From contig LVZB01000001.1 in NCBI GenBank assembly GCA_023101485.1, positions 62,001 through 126,000 of the forward strand: a stretch of DNA of 64,000 bases. Direction: 5' to 3'. How positions within the stretch are numbered: the first letter of the stretch is position 1; each line of letters begins with the position of its first letter. Source of the DNA: Pasteurellaceae bacterium Macca (GTDB lineage Bacteria; Pseudomonadota; Gammaproteobacteria; Enterobacterales; Pasteurellaceae). The position numbers were made by a program, and so were the translations under genes. Below the pieces are notes generated by a model. The model ran no database searches and was not told the DNA's origin. It was given only the letters and a program-made list of their open reading frames with translations. This document shows positions 39,793-52,700 of this stretch, in pieces.

Positions 39793-40494
39793 CGACTAAA
39801 AACTCGATTTGGGTTAAGATAGTCAAATGAGAAAAAGTCGTTTAAGTCAGCACAAACAAAATAAACTTATTGAACTGTTTGTTGCAGGAGTTACAGCGAG
39901 AACTGCTGCTGAACTAGTGAATGTAAACAAGACAACTGCCGCTTACTATTTTCATCGCTTGCGATTTCTTATCTATCAAAACAGCCCACATTTGGAGATG
40001 TTTGATGGGGAAATAGAAGCCGATGAAAGCTATTTTGGTGGTACACGCAAAGGCAAGCGTGGACGTGGTGCAGCGGGTAAAACAGCGGTATTCGGGCTGT
40101 TGAAACGCAATGGCAAAGTTTATACTGTTGCCGTACCGAACACGCAATCCGCCACGTTGTTACCGATAATTCGAGAACAAGTTAAGCCTGATAGCATTGT
40201 TTACACGGATTTCTATCGAAGTTATGATGTACTTGATGTGAGTGAATTTAATCATTTTCGTATCAACCATAGTACGCACTTTGCAGAAAAACAAAATCAC
40301 ATTAACGGAATTGAGAATTTCTGGAACCAAGCAAAACGCCATTTACGCAAATTTAATGGTATTCCCAAAGCTCATTTTGAGCTGTATTTGAAAGAATGTG
40401 AATGGCGTTTTAATCACAGTAACTTAAAGTCTCAAATTTCCTTTCTAAAACAATTAGTTAAAGAGAGTTTGGTCTAGTTATCTAGGACAGCCCC
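39776..40494 (+). mobile_element. IS1016-like insertion sequence (IS1595 family), copy 2
   Basis: 719 bp with the same perfect 18-bp inverted repeats as copy 1. It is flanked by a perfect 8-bp duplication, TTTATTTA at 39768-39775 and 40495-40502. That is the target size of the IS1595 family, so this insertion is recent and clean. It lies in the last codons of fdhE and separates that gene from the giant adhesin. Confidence 0.96.
39827..40477 (+). CDS. IS1016-like transposase, copy 2
   Basis: 216 residues, identical to copy 1 except for Glu at position 185 in KAHFELYLKECEWRFN. The DDE-type core residues Asp66, Asp128, Glu163 and Lys170 are intact. Because Glu185 is shared with what I recall of H. 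influenzae IS1016 transposase, this is the better candidate for the active copy. The start codon lies 50 bases inside the left end. Confidence 0.93.
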   Translation: MRKSRLSQHKQNKLIELFVAGVTARTAAELVNVNKTTAAYYFHRLRFLIYQNSPHLEMFDGEIEADESYFGGTRKGKRGRGAAGKTAVFGLLKRNGKVYTVAVPNTQSATLLPIIREQVKPDSIVYTDFYRSYDVLDVSEFNHFRINHSTHFAEKQNHINGIENFWNQAKRHLRKFNGIPKAHFELYLKECEWRFNHSNLKSQISFLKQLVKESLV

Positions 40495-40555
40495 TTTATT
40501 TAAGATGGAATAAACTCAATAAAGAGTTAATTAAAAAGCAATTTTTATTTGTGAT

Positions 40556-40598
40556 AAATCACTGCAGTAATTTTCCTTTATTTCAGTGATTTTTCTTT
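40556..40598 (+). terminator. Ancestral fdhE terminator, now behind the IS
   Basis: AAATCACTG (40556-40564) and CAGTGATTT (40584-40592) pair around a 19-base loop and are followed by TTCTTT. It would isolate the adhesin gene from readthrough. Confidence 0.6.
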
Positions 40599-40667
40599 AA
40601 AATTCAATGGATTTCCTCCATTCAGAATCGTTTAAAAAACACATAAAGAAAGAAAAGGAGCTTTGCA

Positions 40668-40696
40668 TTGATTAACAAAAATCAATAAAATATCTT
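40668..40696 (+). promoter_or_regulatory. Candidate promoter of the giant adhesin, with an inverted repeat over the -35
   Basis: TTGATT (40668-40673), a 17-base spacer and TATCTT (40691-40696) lie 32 bases before the adhesin ATG. ATTGATT (40667-40673) and AATCAAT (40680-40686) form an inverted repeat covering the -35 box, a possible operator. No homopolymer or short tandem repeat that would suggest phase variation is visible here. Confidence 0.45.
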
Positions 40697-40727
40697 ATCT
40701 TTCTATTTAACATGGAATATATTTATA

Positions 40728-43700
40728 ATGAATAAAGTTTTTAAGGTTATTTTTAACACATCACTCAATGTTTGGGTAGCCGTATCAGAATTAAGTAAAG
40801 CTCATAAAAAACAATCGAATAGTAATGGAAGTAATCATAATTTATCTATTGGGATAAGTATCATAGGTAGCATACTGATAAGCTCACCTATACAAGCTGC
40901 ATTTGTTTATGGTGATTCAGCTCAAGCAAAATCAAATGCTATTGCTGCAATTGGTACTAATGCTAATGCAGAAGGTTCGCAATCTCTTGCATTGGGAGAA
41001 AATACATTCGCAGTTGAACACAGTATTGCTATCGGCGCACTTTCACGTGCTAATAAATCAGATTCCGTTGCTATAGGGGTTCGAGCAGAAGCCTCAAATG
41101 GAAATTCTAATGCGATAGGAGATACAGCAAAAGCAATAGGCTCTTTTAGTACAAGTATTGGTACTCGCTCTATGTCAACAGATTACTTGGGCACAGCCAT
41201 TGCTGCACATGCTGAAGCTATCGGTGTTCAATCTACTTCAATTGGTTCTCACGCGTCAGCTAAAGGAAGATCGGCTACTGCTATTGGAGCACAAAGTAAA
41301 GCACTACATGATCGTGCTATAGCTCTCGGTAATAACGCAAATGCCTCGGGAGAATATAGTACAGCCATTGGTTTATCCTCAGAAGCATCACAATTTTCAT
41401 CAATCGCACTCGGCGCATTTAGTAAATCTTACAAAAAACAAGCTTCAGCAATTGGTTATAATGTAATCGTTGAAGGGGAGCAATCAGTTGCATTAGGAAG
41501 TAACATTAATATTAAAACAGCCAATTCTGTTGTATTAGGTTCAAGTTCAACCACCGCAGGCTCACATCCAACCCAAACAGTTTCTGAAACAACTATTTCT
41601 GGTATCACATACAAAGGATTTCAAGGAAGTGTAACAGATAATGGTTACTACGTTAGCATCGGCGCAGTAGGAAAAGAAAGACAACTTAAAAATGTTGCAG
41701 CAGGAAATATTTCCTCCTCATCAACAGATGGCATCAATGGTTCTCAACTCTATGCCGTTGCGGAATACGCCGCCCGTGGTTGGAAAATTACGACCAGTAA
41801 ATCCGCAGGCAATGTAGTAGGCACTAGCCCTACAACAGTTAAAATGGATGAGACTGTTACTGTGGATGCGGGTAATAATATTAATATTACTCAAGCAGGA
41901 CGTAAAATTACTATTGCGACCACAACGACACCAACATTCAAATCCGTTACTACAGATAATTTAACCGTTAAACCAAATGGTAATATTCAACTAAGTAATA
42001 ACCAAATTCATGGCGTAGCAGCTGGTACTAATGATACCGATGCCGTTAATTTCAGCCAATTAAAAGCCACTCGTACAGTAGTCACGAATGGCACTAATGC
42101 TTATGTTCGCCCCCAAGCTAATACCACAAGTGGTGGAACAGATTACATTGTTGAAGCTGAAAAATCAGTGGTCAATAACTCTACAAATGCGAATATTTCA
42201 ATAACACCTAACCGAGATGAAGCAAATCACACCACGACTTATACCGCTGATTTAACCGACACCACAAAAAAAGATATTAAACAAGGTGTTGATGCGAATA
42301 CTACGGCAAACCTTGGACTCGATTTTGCTGGTGATACAGGGAAATTTAACCGTAAATTAGGTCGGGTGACTAATGTCACAGGGGGTGCAACCGGTGATGT
42401 TACCACAGCTAAGAATATCAAGGTGACAGCAAAAGATGGTACATTGCAAATTGATTTAGCCAAAAATATTGATCTTGGTAATGACGGAAGTATCCAAGTC
42501 GGAGGAACTACAATCAATGCCACGACTTTTGACGCTGGGAATAAAAAAATTACAAATGTTGAGCCTGCTGAGCTAAGTGCAAACAGTAAAGATGCCGTAA
42601 ATGGTTCACAGCTCCATTCAACTAACTTAAATCTCACCAATTTAACCAATAAAGTGGATGGTGGATTTAATGTCACGACAGCAAAAACAGGAACAGGCGT
42701 TGCTGATCGTTCTAGTACTGCACCAGTACATTTAGGCGAAACGGTGAAATACACTGCGGGTAATAATATTCATTTAACGCAAGATGGTCACAATATCACT
42801 ATTGCAACTAGCTTGACGCCGACTTTCACTACCGTGAATACCACAAACTTAAATGTGAAAAATGGTGGCAACATTGATGTTGGTAATAATCAAATTCACA
42901 ATGTTGCAACAGGAACAGCCCCAACAGATGCCGTCAATCTACAACAATTAAATGCTACAAAAGTAGGTGTTTTTGCAGGCAAAAATACGACTGTTACCCC
43001 TATTGCAAATACCTCTACAGGCGGTATGGATTACACCATTGATGCAGAAAAATCGGTTGTCAATGCAACAGCACAATCTAATGTAACAGTGACACCAACG
43101 CCAGATGCTACAAATCACACCACGGCTTATTCTGTTGATTTAACACAAGCAACTAAAAACGATATTAAACAAGGTATTGATGCAAATACTACGGTAAATA
43201 AAGGCTTAAATTTTGCAGGGGATATTGGAAACTTTAATCGTCAATTAGATACTACCACGACAGTTAAAGGTGGAGCTAAAGGCGATGTTACAACGGCTAA
43301 AAATATTAAAGTGGCCGCAAGTGATGGAATACTACAAATTGATCTAGCTAAAAACATTGACCTTGGTGGGGACGGCGATCTCAAGATTGGTGATTCCACG
43401 TTAAATAACAATGGCCTCACCATTAAAGATGGCCCAAGTGTGCTTAAAAATGGCATCAATGCAGGTAATCACAAAATTACAAATGTCGAGCCTGCTGAGT
43501 TAAGTGCAAACAGCAAAGATGCTGTAAATGGTTCACAATTATATTCAACTAACTTAAATCTCACCAATTTAACCAATACAGTGGATGGTGGGTTTAATAT
43601 CACGACGGCACAAACAGGGACTGGCGTTGCTGATCGTTCTAGCACTGAACCAGTATATTTAGGTGAAACGGTGAAATACACGGCGGGTGATAATATTCAT

Positions 43701-46700
43701 TTAACGCAAGAGGGTCACAATATCACTATTGCAACCAGTTTAACTCCAGATTTTACAACTGTTAATACTACAAATTTGAATGTAAAAAATGGCGGAAAAA
43801 TTGATGCTGGTGATAATCAAATCCATCGTGTTGCTAATGGTACAGCACCAACAGATGCCGTCAATCTACAACAATTAAATACTACAAAAGTAGGTGTTTT
43901 TGCAGGCAAAAATACGACTGTTACCCCTATTGCAAATACCTCTACAGGTGGTATGGATTACACCATTGATGCAGAAAAATCGGTTGTCAACGCAACAGCA
44001 CAATCTAATATTACAGTCTCACCAACGAAAGATAAAACAAATCGTACAACAACTTATTCTGTTGATTTAACACAAGCAACTAAAAACGATATTAAACAAG
44101 GTGTTGATGCCAATACTACGGTAAATAAAGGATTAAATTTTGCAGGGGATATTGGGAATTTTAATCGTCAATTAGATACTACTACGACAGTTAAAGGCGG
44201 TGCTCAAGGCGATGTCACAAAAAATAAAAACATCAAAGTAACAGCAAGCGCTGGAACACTACAAATTGATCTAGCTAAAAATATTGATCTTGGTAATGAC
44301 GGAAGTATCCAAGTTGGAAGAACTACAATCAATGCTACAACCTTTGATGCTGGGAATAAAAAAATTACAAATGTTGAGCCTGCCGAGCTAAGTGCAAACA
44401 GTAAAGATGCCGTAAATGGTTCACAGCTCCATTCAACTAACTTAAACCTCACCAATTTAACCAATACAGTGGATGGTGGATTTAATGTCACCACGGCACA
44501 AACAGGAACAGGCGTTGCTGATAGTTCTAACACTGTACCAGTACATTTAGGTGAAACGGTGAAATACACTGCGGGTGATAATATTCATTTAACGCAAGAA
44601 GGTCACAATATCACTATTGCAACTAGCTTGACGCCAACTTTCACTACCGTGAATACCACAAACTTAAATGTGAAAAATGGTGGCAACATTGATGTTGGTA
44701 ATAATCAAATTCACAATGTTGCAACAGGAACAGCCCCAACAGATGCCGTCAATCTACAACAATTAAATGCTACAAAAGTAGGCGTTTTTGAAGGAAAAAA
44801 TACGACTGTTACCCCTATTGCAAATACCTCTACAGGCGGTATGGATTACACCATTGATGCAGAAAAATCGGTTGTCAATGCAACAGCACAATCTAATGTA
44901 ACAGTGACACCAACAACGGATGCTACAAATCACACCACGACTTATTCTGTTGATTTAACACAAGTAACTAAAAACGATATTAAACAAGGTATTGATGCAA
45001 ATACTACGGTAAATAAAGGCTTAAATTTTGCTGGTAACGCTGGAAATTCAATCAATAAAAAATTAGGTGATACCCTTAATATTGAAGGTGGCTTATCAGA
45101 TGGCTCAAAAGCAAGTGCAGATAACATTCATGTTGCATCAGAAAGTGGAAAATTAGTAGTTAAAATCGCTAATTCTCCAACATTTAGCGGATCAGTTAAA
45201 GCCAATGGCTTTGATGCAAATGGCAAAAAAATCACGCATGTTGCAACAGGAACAGCCGATACGGATGCCGTGAATGTCAGCCAATTAAAAAATCTCACTA
45301 ATGCCTCAAAAACAGAAGTCGTTGCAGGTCGTAATGCTAATGTTACCCACACAACAGGAACGAATGGGCAAACGATTTATACCCTGAATGCCAATAGTAG
45401 CAGTGTGAGCGCTGACGATAATTCAAACATTACCGTCAATAAAGGCGATTTAGATGCAAATGGTAACACGGACTATAAACTCGACCTGACTGCTAAAACA
45501 AAACAAGATATCCAAGACGGGGTACAAGCAAATATTACCGCCAATAAAGGACGTTTATATAGTGGAGATACTGGGACTGAAGTATTCCGTAAACTCGGAG
45601 AGAAATTAATCGTTAAAGGGGGCGTGACAGAAACAGATAAGCTCACTGAAAACAATATCGGCGTTGTCGCTAATGGAGACGATACCTTAAGCATCCGACT
45701 CGCTAAAGAACTCAAAGGTTTAACAAGTGCAGTATTTGGTGGCTCAACAACCATTAATGGCAATGGATTAAGTATCACTGATGGACCAAGTGTACTCAAA
45801 GATGGCATTAATGCAGGTGATAAAAAAATCGCTAACGTCGCTAATGGTACAGCCCCAACAGATGCCGTCAATCTACAACAATTAAATGCCACTAAAGTAG
45901 GCGTATTTGCAGGCAAAAATACGACTGTTACCCCTATTACAAATACCTCTACAGGCGGTATGGATTACACCATTGATGCAGAAAAATCGGTTGTCAATGC
46001 AACAGCGCAATCTAATGTAGCAGTAACACCAACGCCAGATGCTACAAATCATACAACGACTTATTCTGTTGATTTAACACAAGCAACTAAAGACGATATT
46101 AAACAAGGTGTTGACGCCAATACCACAGTAAATAAAGGTTTAAACTTTGCTGGGGATGTTGGAACATTCAACCATAAATTAGGTCAGGTGACTAATGTCA
46201 CAGGTGGCGCAACAGGTGATGTTACCACAGCTAAAAATATCAAAGTAACCGCAACACCAGAGAATGGCACATTGCAAATTGATTTAGCCAAAAATATTGA
46301 TCTTGGCAATGACGGTAGCCTCCAAGTTGGCGATTCTACGTTAAATAACAATGGTCTCACCATTAAAGACGGTCCAAGTGTGCTTAAAGGTGGTATCAAT
46401 GCAGGTAATCACAAAATTACAAATGTTGAGCCGGCTGAGTTAAGTGCAAACAGTAAAGATGCCGTAAATGGTTCTCAGCTTCATTCAACCAACTTAAACC
46501 TTACCAATTTAACCAATAAAGTGGATGGTGGATTTAATGTCACCACGGCACAAACAGGAACAGGCGTTGCTGATAGTTCTGACACTGTACCAGTACATTT
46601 AGGTGAAACGGTGAAATACACTGCGGGTGATAATATTCATTTAACGCAAGAAGGTCACAATATCACTATTGCAACTAGCTTGACGCCAACTTTCACTACC

Positions 46701-49700
46701 GTGAATACCACAAACTTAAATGTGAAAAATGGTGGCAACATTGATGTTGGTAATAATCAAATTCACAATGTTGCAACAGGAACAGCCGATACAGATGCCG
46801 TGAATGTCAGCCAATTAAAAAATCTCACCAATGCCTCAAAAACAGAGGTCGTTGCGGGTCGTAATGCTAATGTTACCCAAGCAGTGGGAACGAATGGGCA
46901 AACGATTTATACCGTGAATGCCAATAGCAGCAGTGTGAGCGCTGACAATAATTCAAACATTACCGTCACAAAAGGCGATTTAGATGCAAATGGTAACACG
47001 GACTATAAACTCGACCTGACTGCCAAAACAAAACAAGATATCCAAGACGGGGTTCAAGCCAACATTACCGCAAATAAAGGCACGCTTTATGGTGGTGACA
47101 GTGGTACAGACGTTAGCCGTAAATTGGGCGATAAACTCATTATTAAAGGCGGTGTGACTGAGGATGCTAAACTGAGTGAAAATAACATTGGCGTTGTTGC
47201 TAATGGTAACGACACTTTAACTGTTAAATTAGCCAAAGATTTAAAAGAGTTAAGTAGCGCAGTATTTGGTGGAACAACAACCATCAATGGTGATGGATTA
47301 AGTATTACGGGTGGGCCAAGTGTACTCAAAGATGGCATTAATGCAGGTGATAAAAAAATCGCTAACGTCGCTAATGGTACAGCCCCAACCGATGCTGTCA
47401 ATCTACAACAATTAAATGCCACTAAAGTAGGCGTATTTGCAGGCAAAAATACGACTGTTACCCCTATTGCAAATACTTCTACAGGTGGTATGGATTACAC
47501 CATTGATGCAGAAAAATCGGTTGTCAATGCAACAGCGCAATCTAATGTAACAGTAACACCAACGCCAGATGCTACAAATCATACAACGACTTATTCTGTT
47601 GATTTAACACAAGCAACTAAAGACGATATCAAAAAAGGTGTTGATGCCAATACTACGGCAAACCTTGGGCTCGATTTTGCTGGCGATACGGGAAAATTCA
47701 ACCGTAAATTAGGTCAGGTGACTAATGTCACAGGTGGTGCAACAGGTGATGTTACCACAGCCAAAAATATCAAAGTGACAGCAAAAGATGGCACATTGCA
47801 AATTGACTTAGCCAAAAATCTCAATCTTGGTGATGATGGCGATCTCAAAATTGGTGATTCTACGTTAAATAACAGTGGTCTCACTATTAAAGAGGGGCCA
47901 AGTGTCACTAAAGATGGCATTAATGCAGGCAATAAAGCCATTAATAACGTCACGAGTAACTTACAACCAACGTATAATCAAGGTGATAAAGTATTCGACA
48001 AAGATGGCAAACTTGTCGATGTTGAACCAGCGGTAACGAAAACCCAAGCAGCACCATCTGGGGAGGAGATTGCTAAAATCCATAACAATGCCGCCACGGT
48101 GGGTGATGTATTAAATGCCGGTTGGAACTTACAAAACAATGGTGAAGCACGTGATTTTGTTAAACCGTATGACACGGTAAACTTTGTTAATGGTGGTAAC
48201 ACCCAAGCCGTAGTCGTAACAGATGATGCGGGTAAAGTCAGCAATATCAGCGTAAATGTAGTGGGCTTACCGGTACAATTCACCACTAAAGCGGGTGTTC
48301 CAGTAGCGAAAGTGGGTGACGCTTACTATCAAGTGGGTGAAGATGGCAAACCAAATCTTAAACAGAAAGTCAATGCGGCTGATTTAGTCACAAACTTAAT
48401 CAATCCAAGTGCGAAACCAAATGTGAAAGGCGAACCAATCACTTTAGGTAACGTGAAAAGCAGTGTTGCGGATAAAGATGGTGATAAATACTTAGATAAA
48501 TTAAGTAATGCTAACAAAACAAATCCGAACCATGCGGTCAATGTCGCAGACTTAAGCAATACCATTAACGCTTTAACCGATCCAACCTTAGGTGGTGGTT
48601 TTGGCTTAAAAGACGAGAATGATAAAGAGGTTAAACAAAGCCTTGGCAAAACAATCAAAGTCATTGGTGATGGTTCAGTCTTAACGAATGTGGTCGAGAA
48701 AGACGGTAAACCTGCACTGCAAATTAGCTTAAATAACACCACAGTTGTGGGTAATGAGACAGCACCGGGTACTATTATCGTGAAAGGCGAAAATGGTAAA
48801 GATGGTGTCTCTATCAACGGAAAAGATGGTACTATCGGCTTAAATGGCAAAGATGGTACATCGGCTAATATCACTGTTGGAAAAGGACCAAACAACCTAG
48901 AAGGCACAAATATTACGCGTATTGTTTATGACAACCATACCGTAGCCACCTTAGAAGATGGTTTGAAATTCAAAGGTGATAATGATGAGGTGATTAATCG
49001 CCCATTAAATAGCCAATTAAATATCACTGGTGGTGCAGAAGGTGATGTTGCTGAGAAAAATATCAAAGTAACTTCTAATAAAACCACAGGTGAAATTAAA
49101 GTTGAGTTAGCGAAACACCTGAACTTAACGGCAAATGGAAACATCTCCATTGGTAATACTACCTTGGATGGCAATGGTCTTACGATTAAAGATGGTCCAA
49201 GTGTCACTAAAGATGGCATTAATGCAGGTAATAAGAAAATTACGGGCGTAGTGGGTAACTTAGCACCGACTTATAACAAAGGTGATAAAGTGATTGGTGC
49301 AGATGGTCTTCCAACTGAAACTGATGGGTCAGAAGTTACTAAATCACAACAAGCACCATTACCAGCAGATGTTGCCAAAGTGTACAACAATGCTGCCACG
49401 GTAGGTGATGTATTAAATGCCGGTTGGAACTTAAAAAACAATGGTGAAGCACGTGATTTTGTTAAACCGTATGACACGGTAAACTTTGTTAATGGTGGTA
49501 ACACCCAAGCGGTAGTCGTAACAGATGAAGCGGGTAAAGTCAGCAATATCAGCGTAAACGTAGTGGGCTTACCGGTACAATTCACCACGAAAGACGGCGT
49601 TCCAGTAGCGAAAGTCGGTGACGCTTACTACAAAGTCGATAAAGATGGTAAACCAGACCTCGCTCAGAAAATAGAAGCTCCGGATTTAGTGACAAACTTA

Positions 49701-52700
49701 ATCGACCCAACGGCGAAACCAAATGAGAAAAGTCAGCCAGTTACTTTAGGTAACGTGAAAAGCAGTGTTGCGGATAACGCAGGCAAAACCTACTTAGACA
49801 AGCTCAATAATGCGACTAGCAACGGAAATGGAAACAATGCGGTCAATGTTGCAGACTTAAGCAATACCATTAACGCTTTAACCAATCCAACCTTAGGTGG
49901 TGGTTTTGGCTTGAAAGATGATAATGATAAAGAGGTTAAACAAAGCCTTGGCGAGACAATCCCAGTGATTGGTGATGGTTCAGTCTTAACCAATGTTGTA
50001 AAAGGTAAAGACGGTAAACCTGCACTTCAAATCGGCTTAAACAGCACAACAGTTGTGGGTAATGCGACAGCACCGGGTACTATTATCGTGAAAGGCGAAA
50101 ATGGTAAAGATGGTGTCTCTATCAACGGAAAAGATGGCACTATCGGCTTAAATGGCAAAGACGGTACATCGGCTAACATCACTGTTGGAAAAGGACCAAA
50201 CAACCTAGAAGGCACAAATATTACGCGTATTGTTTATGACAACCATACCGTAGCCACCTTAGAAGATGGTTTGAAATTCAAAGGTGATAATGACGAGGTG
50301 ATTAATCGCCCATTAAATAGTCAATTAAATATCACTGGTGGCGCAAAAGGTGAAGTCGCTAAAGACAATATTAAAGTCACCTCGAATGCCACAACAGGTG
50401 AAATTAAAGTTGAGTTAGCGCAACAGCTGAACTTAACGGCAAATGGAAACATCTCCATTGGTAATACTACCTTGGATGGCAAAGGTCTTACGATTAAAGA
50501 TGGCCCAAGTATCACTAAAGATGGTATTAATGCAGGCAATAAAGCCATTACTAACGTCACAAGTAACTTAAAACCGACGTATAACCAAGGTGATAAAGTA
50601 TTCGACAAAGATGGCAAACTTGTCGATGTTCAACCAGCGGTAACGAAAACCCAAGCCGCACCATCAGGGGAGGAGATTGCTAAAATCCATAATAATGCCG
50701 CCACGGTGGGGGATGTATTAAATGCCGGTTGGAACTTACAAAACAATGGTCAAGCACGTGATTTTGTTAAACCGTATGACACGGTAAACTTTGTTAATGG
50801 TGGTAACACCCAAGCCGTAGTCGTAACAGATGATGCGGGTAAAGTCAGCAATATCAGCGTAAATGTAGTGGGCTTACCGGTACAATTCACCACGAAAGAC
50901 GGCGTTCCTGTCGCGAAAGTGGGAGATAATTACTATCAAGTTAATGAACAAGGCAAACCTGATCTTGCTAAAGTCGTGAAACCAGAAGAGTTAGTGACAA
51001 ACTTAATCAATCCAAGTGCGAAACCAAATGTGAAAGGCGAGCCAATCACTTTAGGTAACGTGAAAAGTAGTGTTGCGGATAACGCAGGTAAAACCTACTT
51101 AGACAAGCTCAATAATGCGACTAGCAACGGAAATGGAAACAATGCGGTTAATGTCGCAGACTTAAGCAATACCATTAACGCTTTAACCGATCCGACCTTA
51201 GGTGGTGGTTTTGGCTTGAAAGATGATAATGATAAAGAGGTTAAAGAGAGCCTTGGCAAAACAATCAAAGTCATTGGTGATGGTTCAGTCTTAACGAAGG
51301 TGGTCGAGAAAGACGGTAAACCTGCACTTCAAATCGGCTTAAACAGCACAACAGTTGTGGGTAATGCGACAGCACCGGGTACTATTATCGTGAAAGGCGA
51401 GAATGGTAAAGATGGCGTCTCTATCAATGGAAAAGATGGCACTATCGGCTTAAATGGCAAAGACGGTACAAATGCAACCTTCACAGTTGCTCAAGGTGCT
51501 AAAGGCTTAGATGGTAATGACGGTAAAGATGGCGAAAGCAAAACCCGTATTATCTATACCAAACCAAACGGTGGTATAGAAGAAGTTGCTACGCTAAAAG
51601 ATGGCTTGAAATTCAAAGGTGATAATGGTGAAGTGATTAATCGCCCATTAAATAGCCAATTAAATATCACTGGTGGTGCAAAAGGTGAAGTCGCTAAAGA
51701 CAATATTAAAGTCACCTCAAATGCCACAACAGGTGAAATTAAAATTGAGTTAGCGAAAGACATTAATTTAACCAAAGATGGTAGCGTGACTATCGGTGAT
51801 ACGAAAGTGTCTGACAACGGTGTAGAGATCAAAAATGGTCCAAGCATCACGAAAAATGGTATTAACGCAAGTAATAAGACAATCACTCACGTTGCACCAG
51901 CAGAGCTTTCAGCAACGAGCAAAGACGCCGTAAACGGTAGCCAACTTTATGCGACAAATCAGAATATTTCTAAAATTCAAGATACCATTAATGGTGGCTT
52001 TAATGTGACAACAGCCGCTACGGGTTCTGGTCAAGTAACTGATTCTAGCGTAAAAAATGTCGCATTAGGCGATACTGTGAAATATACCGCGGGCAATAAT
52101 ATCCACATTACCCAAGAGGGGCATAACATCACAGTGGCAACTAACGATAATGTGAGTTTCACTAATGTAAACGCTTCGAAAGTGGTTGTGGGTAATCCTG
52201 CTGATGCAGCTAACTCCACTACTTTAACTTCTGGTAAAGATGGTTTAGATGTTGGTGGCGATAAGATTACCAATGTCGCGGATGGTGATATTTCACCAAC
52301 GAGTAAAGAGGTCATCAACGGTAGCCAATTAAGCAAGGTCATCACAAATGGTTTTGGCTTAGAAGACAATAACGGTAAAGAAGTTAAACAAAAATTAGGT
52401 GAAACAATCTCCGTGATTGGTGATGGCTCAGTCTTAACGAATGTTGTAAAAGGTAAAGACGACAAACCAGCTCTTCAAATTAGCTTAAACAGCACTACGA
52501 CTGTGGGAACTGATGAAAAACCAGGCACTATTGTTGTGAAAGGCGAAAATGGTAAAGATGGCGTCTCTATCAACGGAAAAGACGGCACTATTGGTTTAAA
52601 TGGTAAAGATGGTGTAAGTGCCAATATTGCTGTTGCCAACGGTCAAAAAGGCTTAGACGGCAATGACGGTAAAGATGGCGAAAGCAAAACGCGTATTGTT

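Noticed and set aside
47913-51854. Regular repeats that might suggest a CRISPR array
   Set aside because: Units are 1.3 kb, coding and in frame; no short repeats with unique spacers exist in the window and no cas genes are present.
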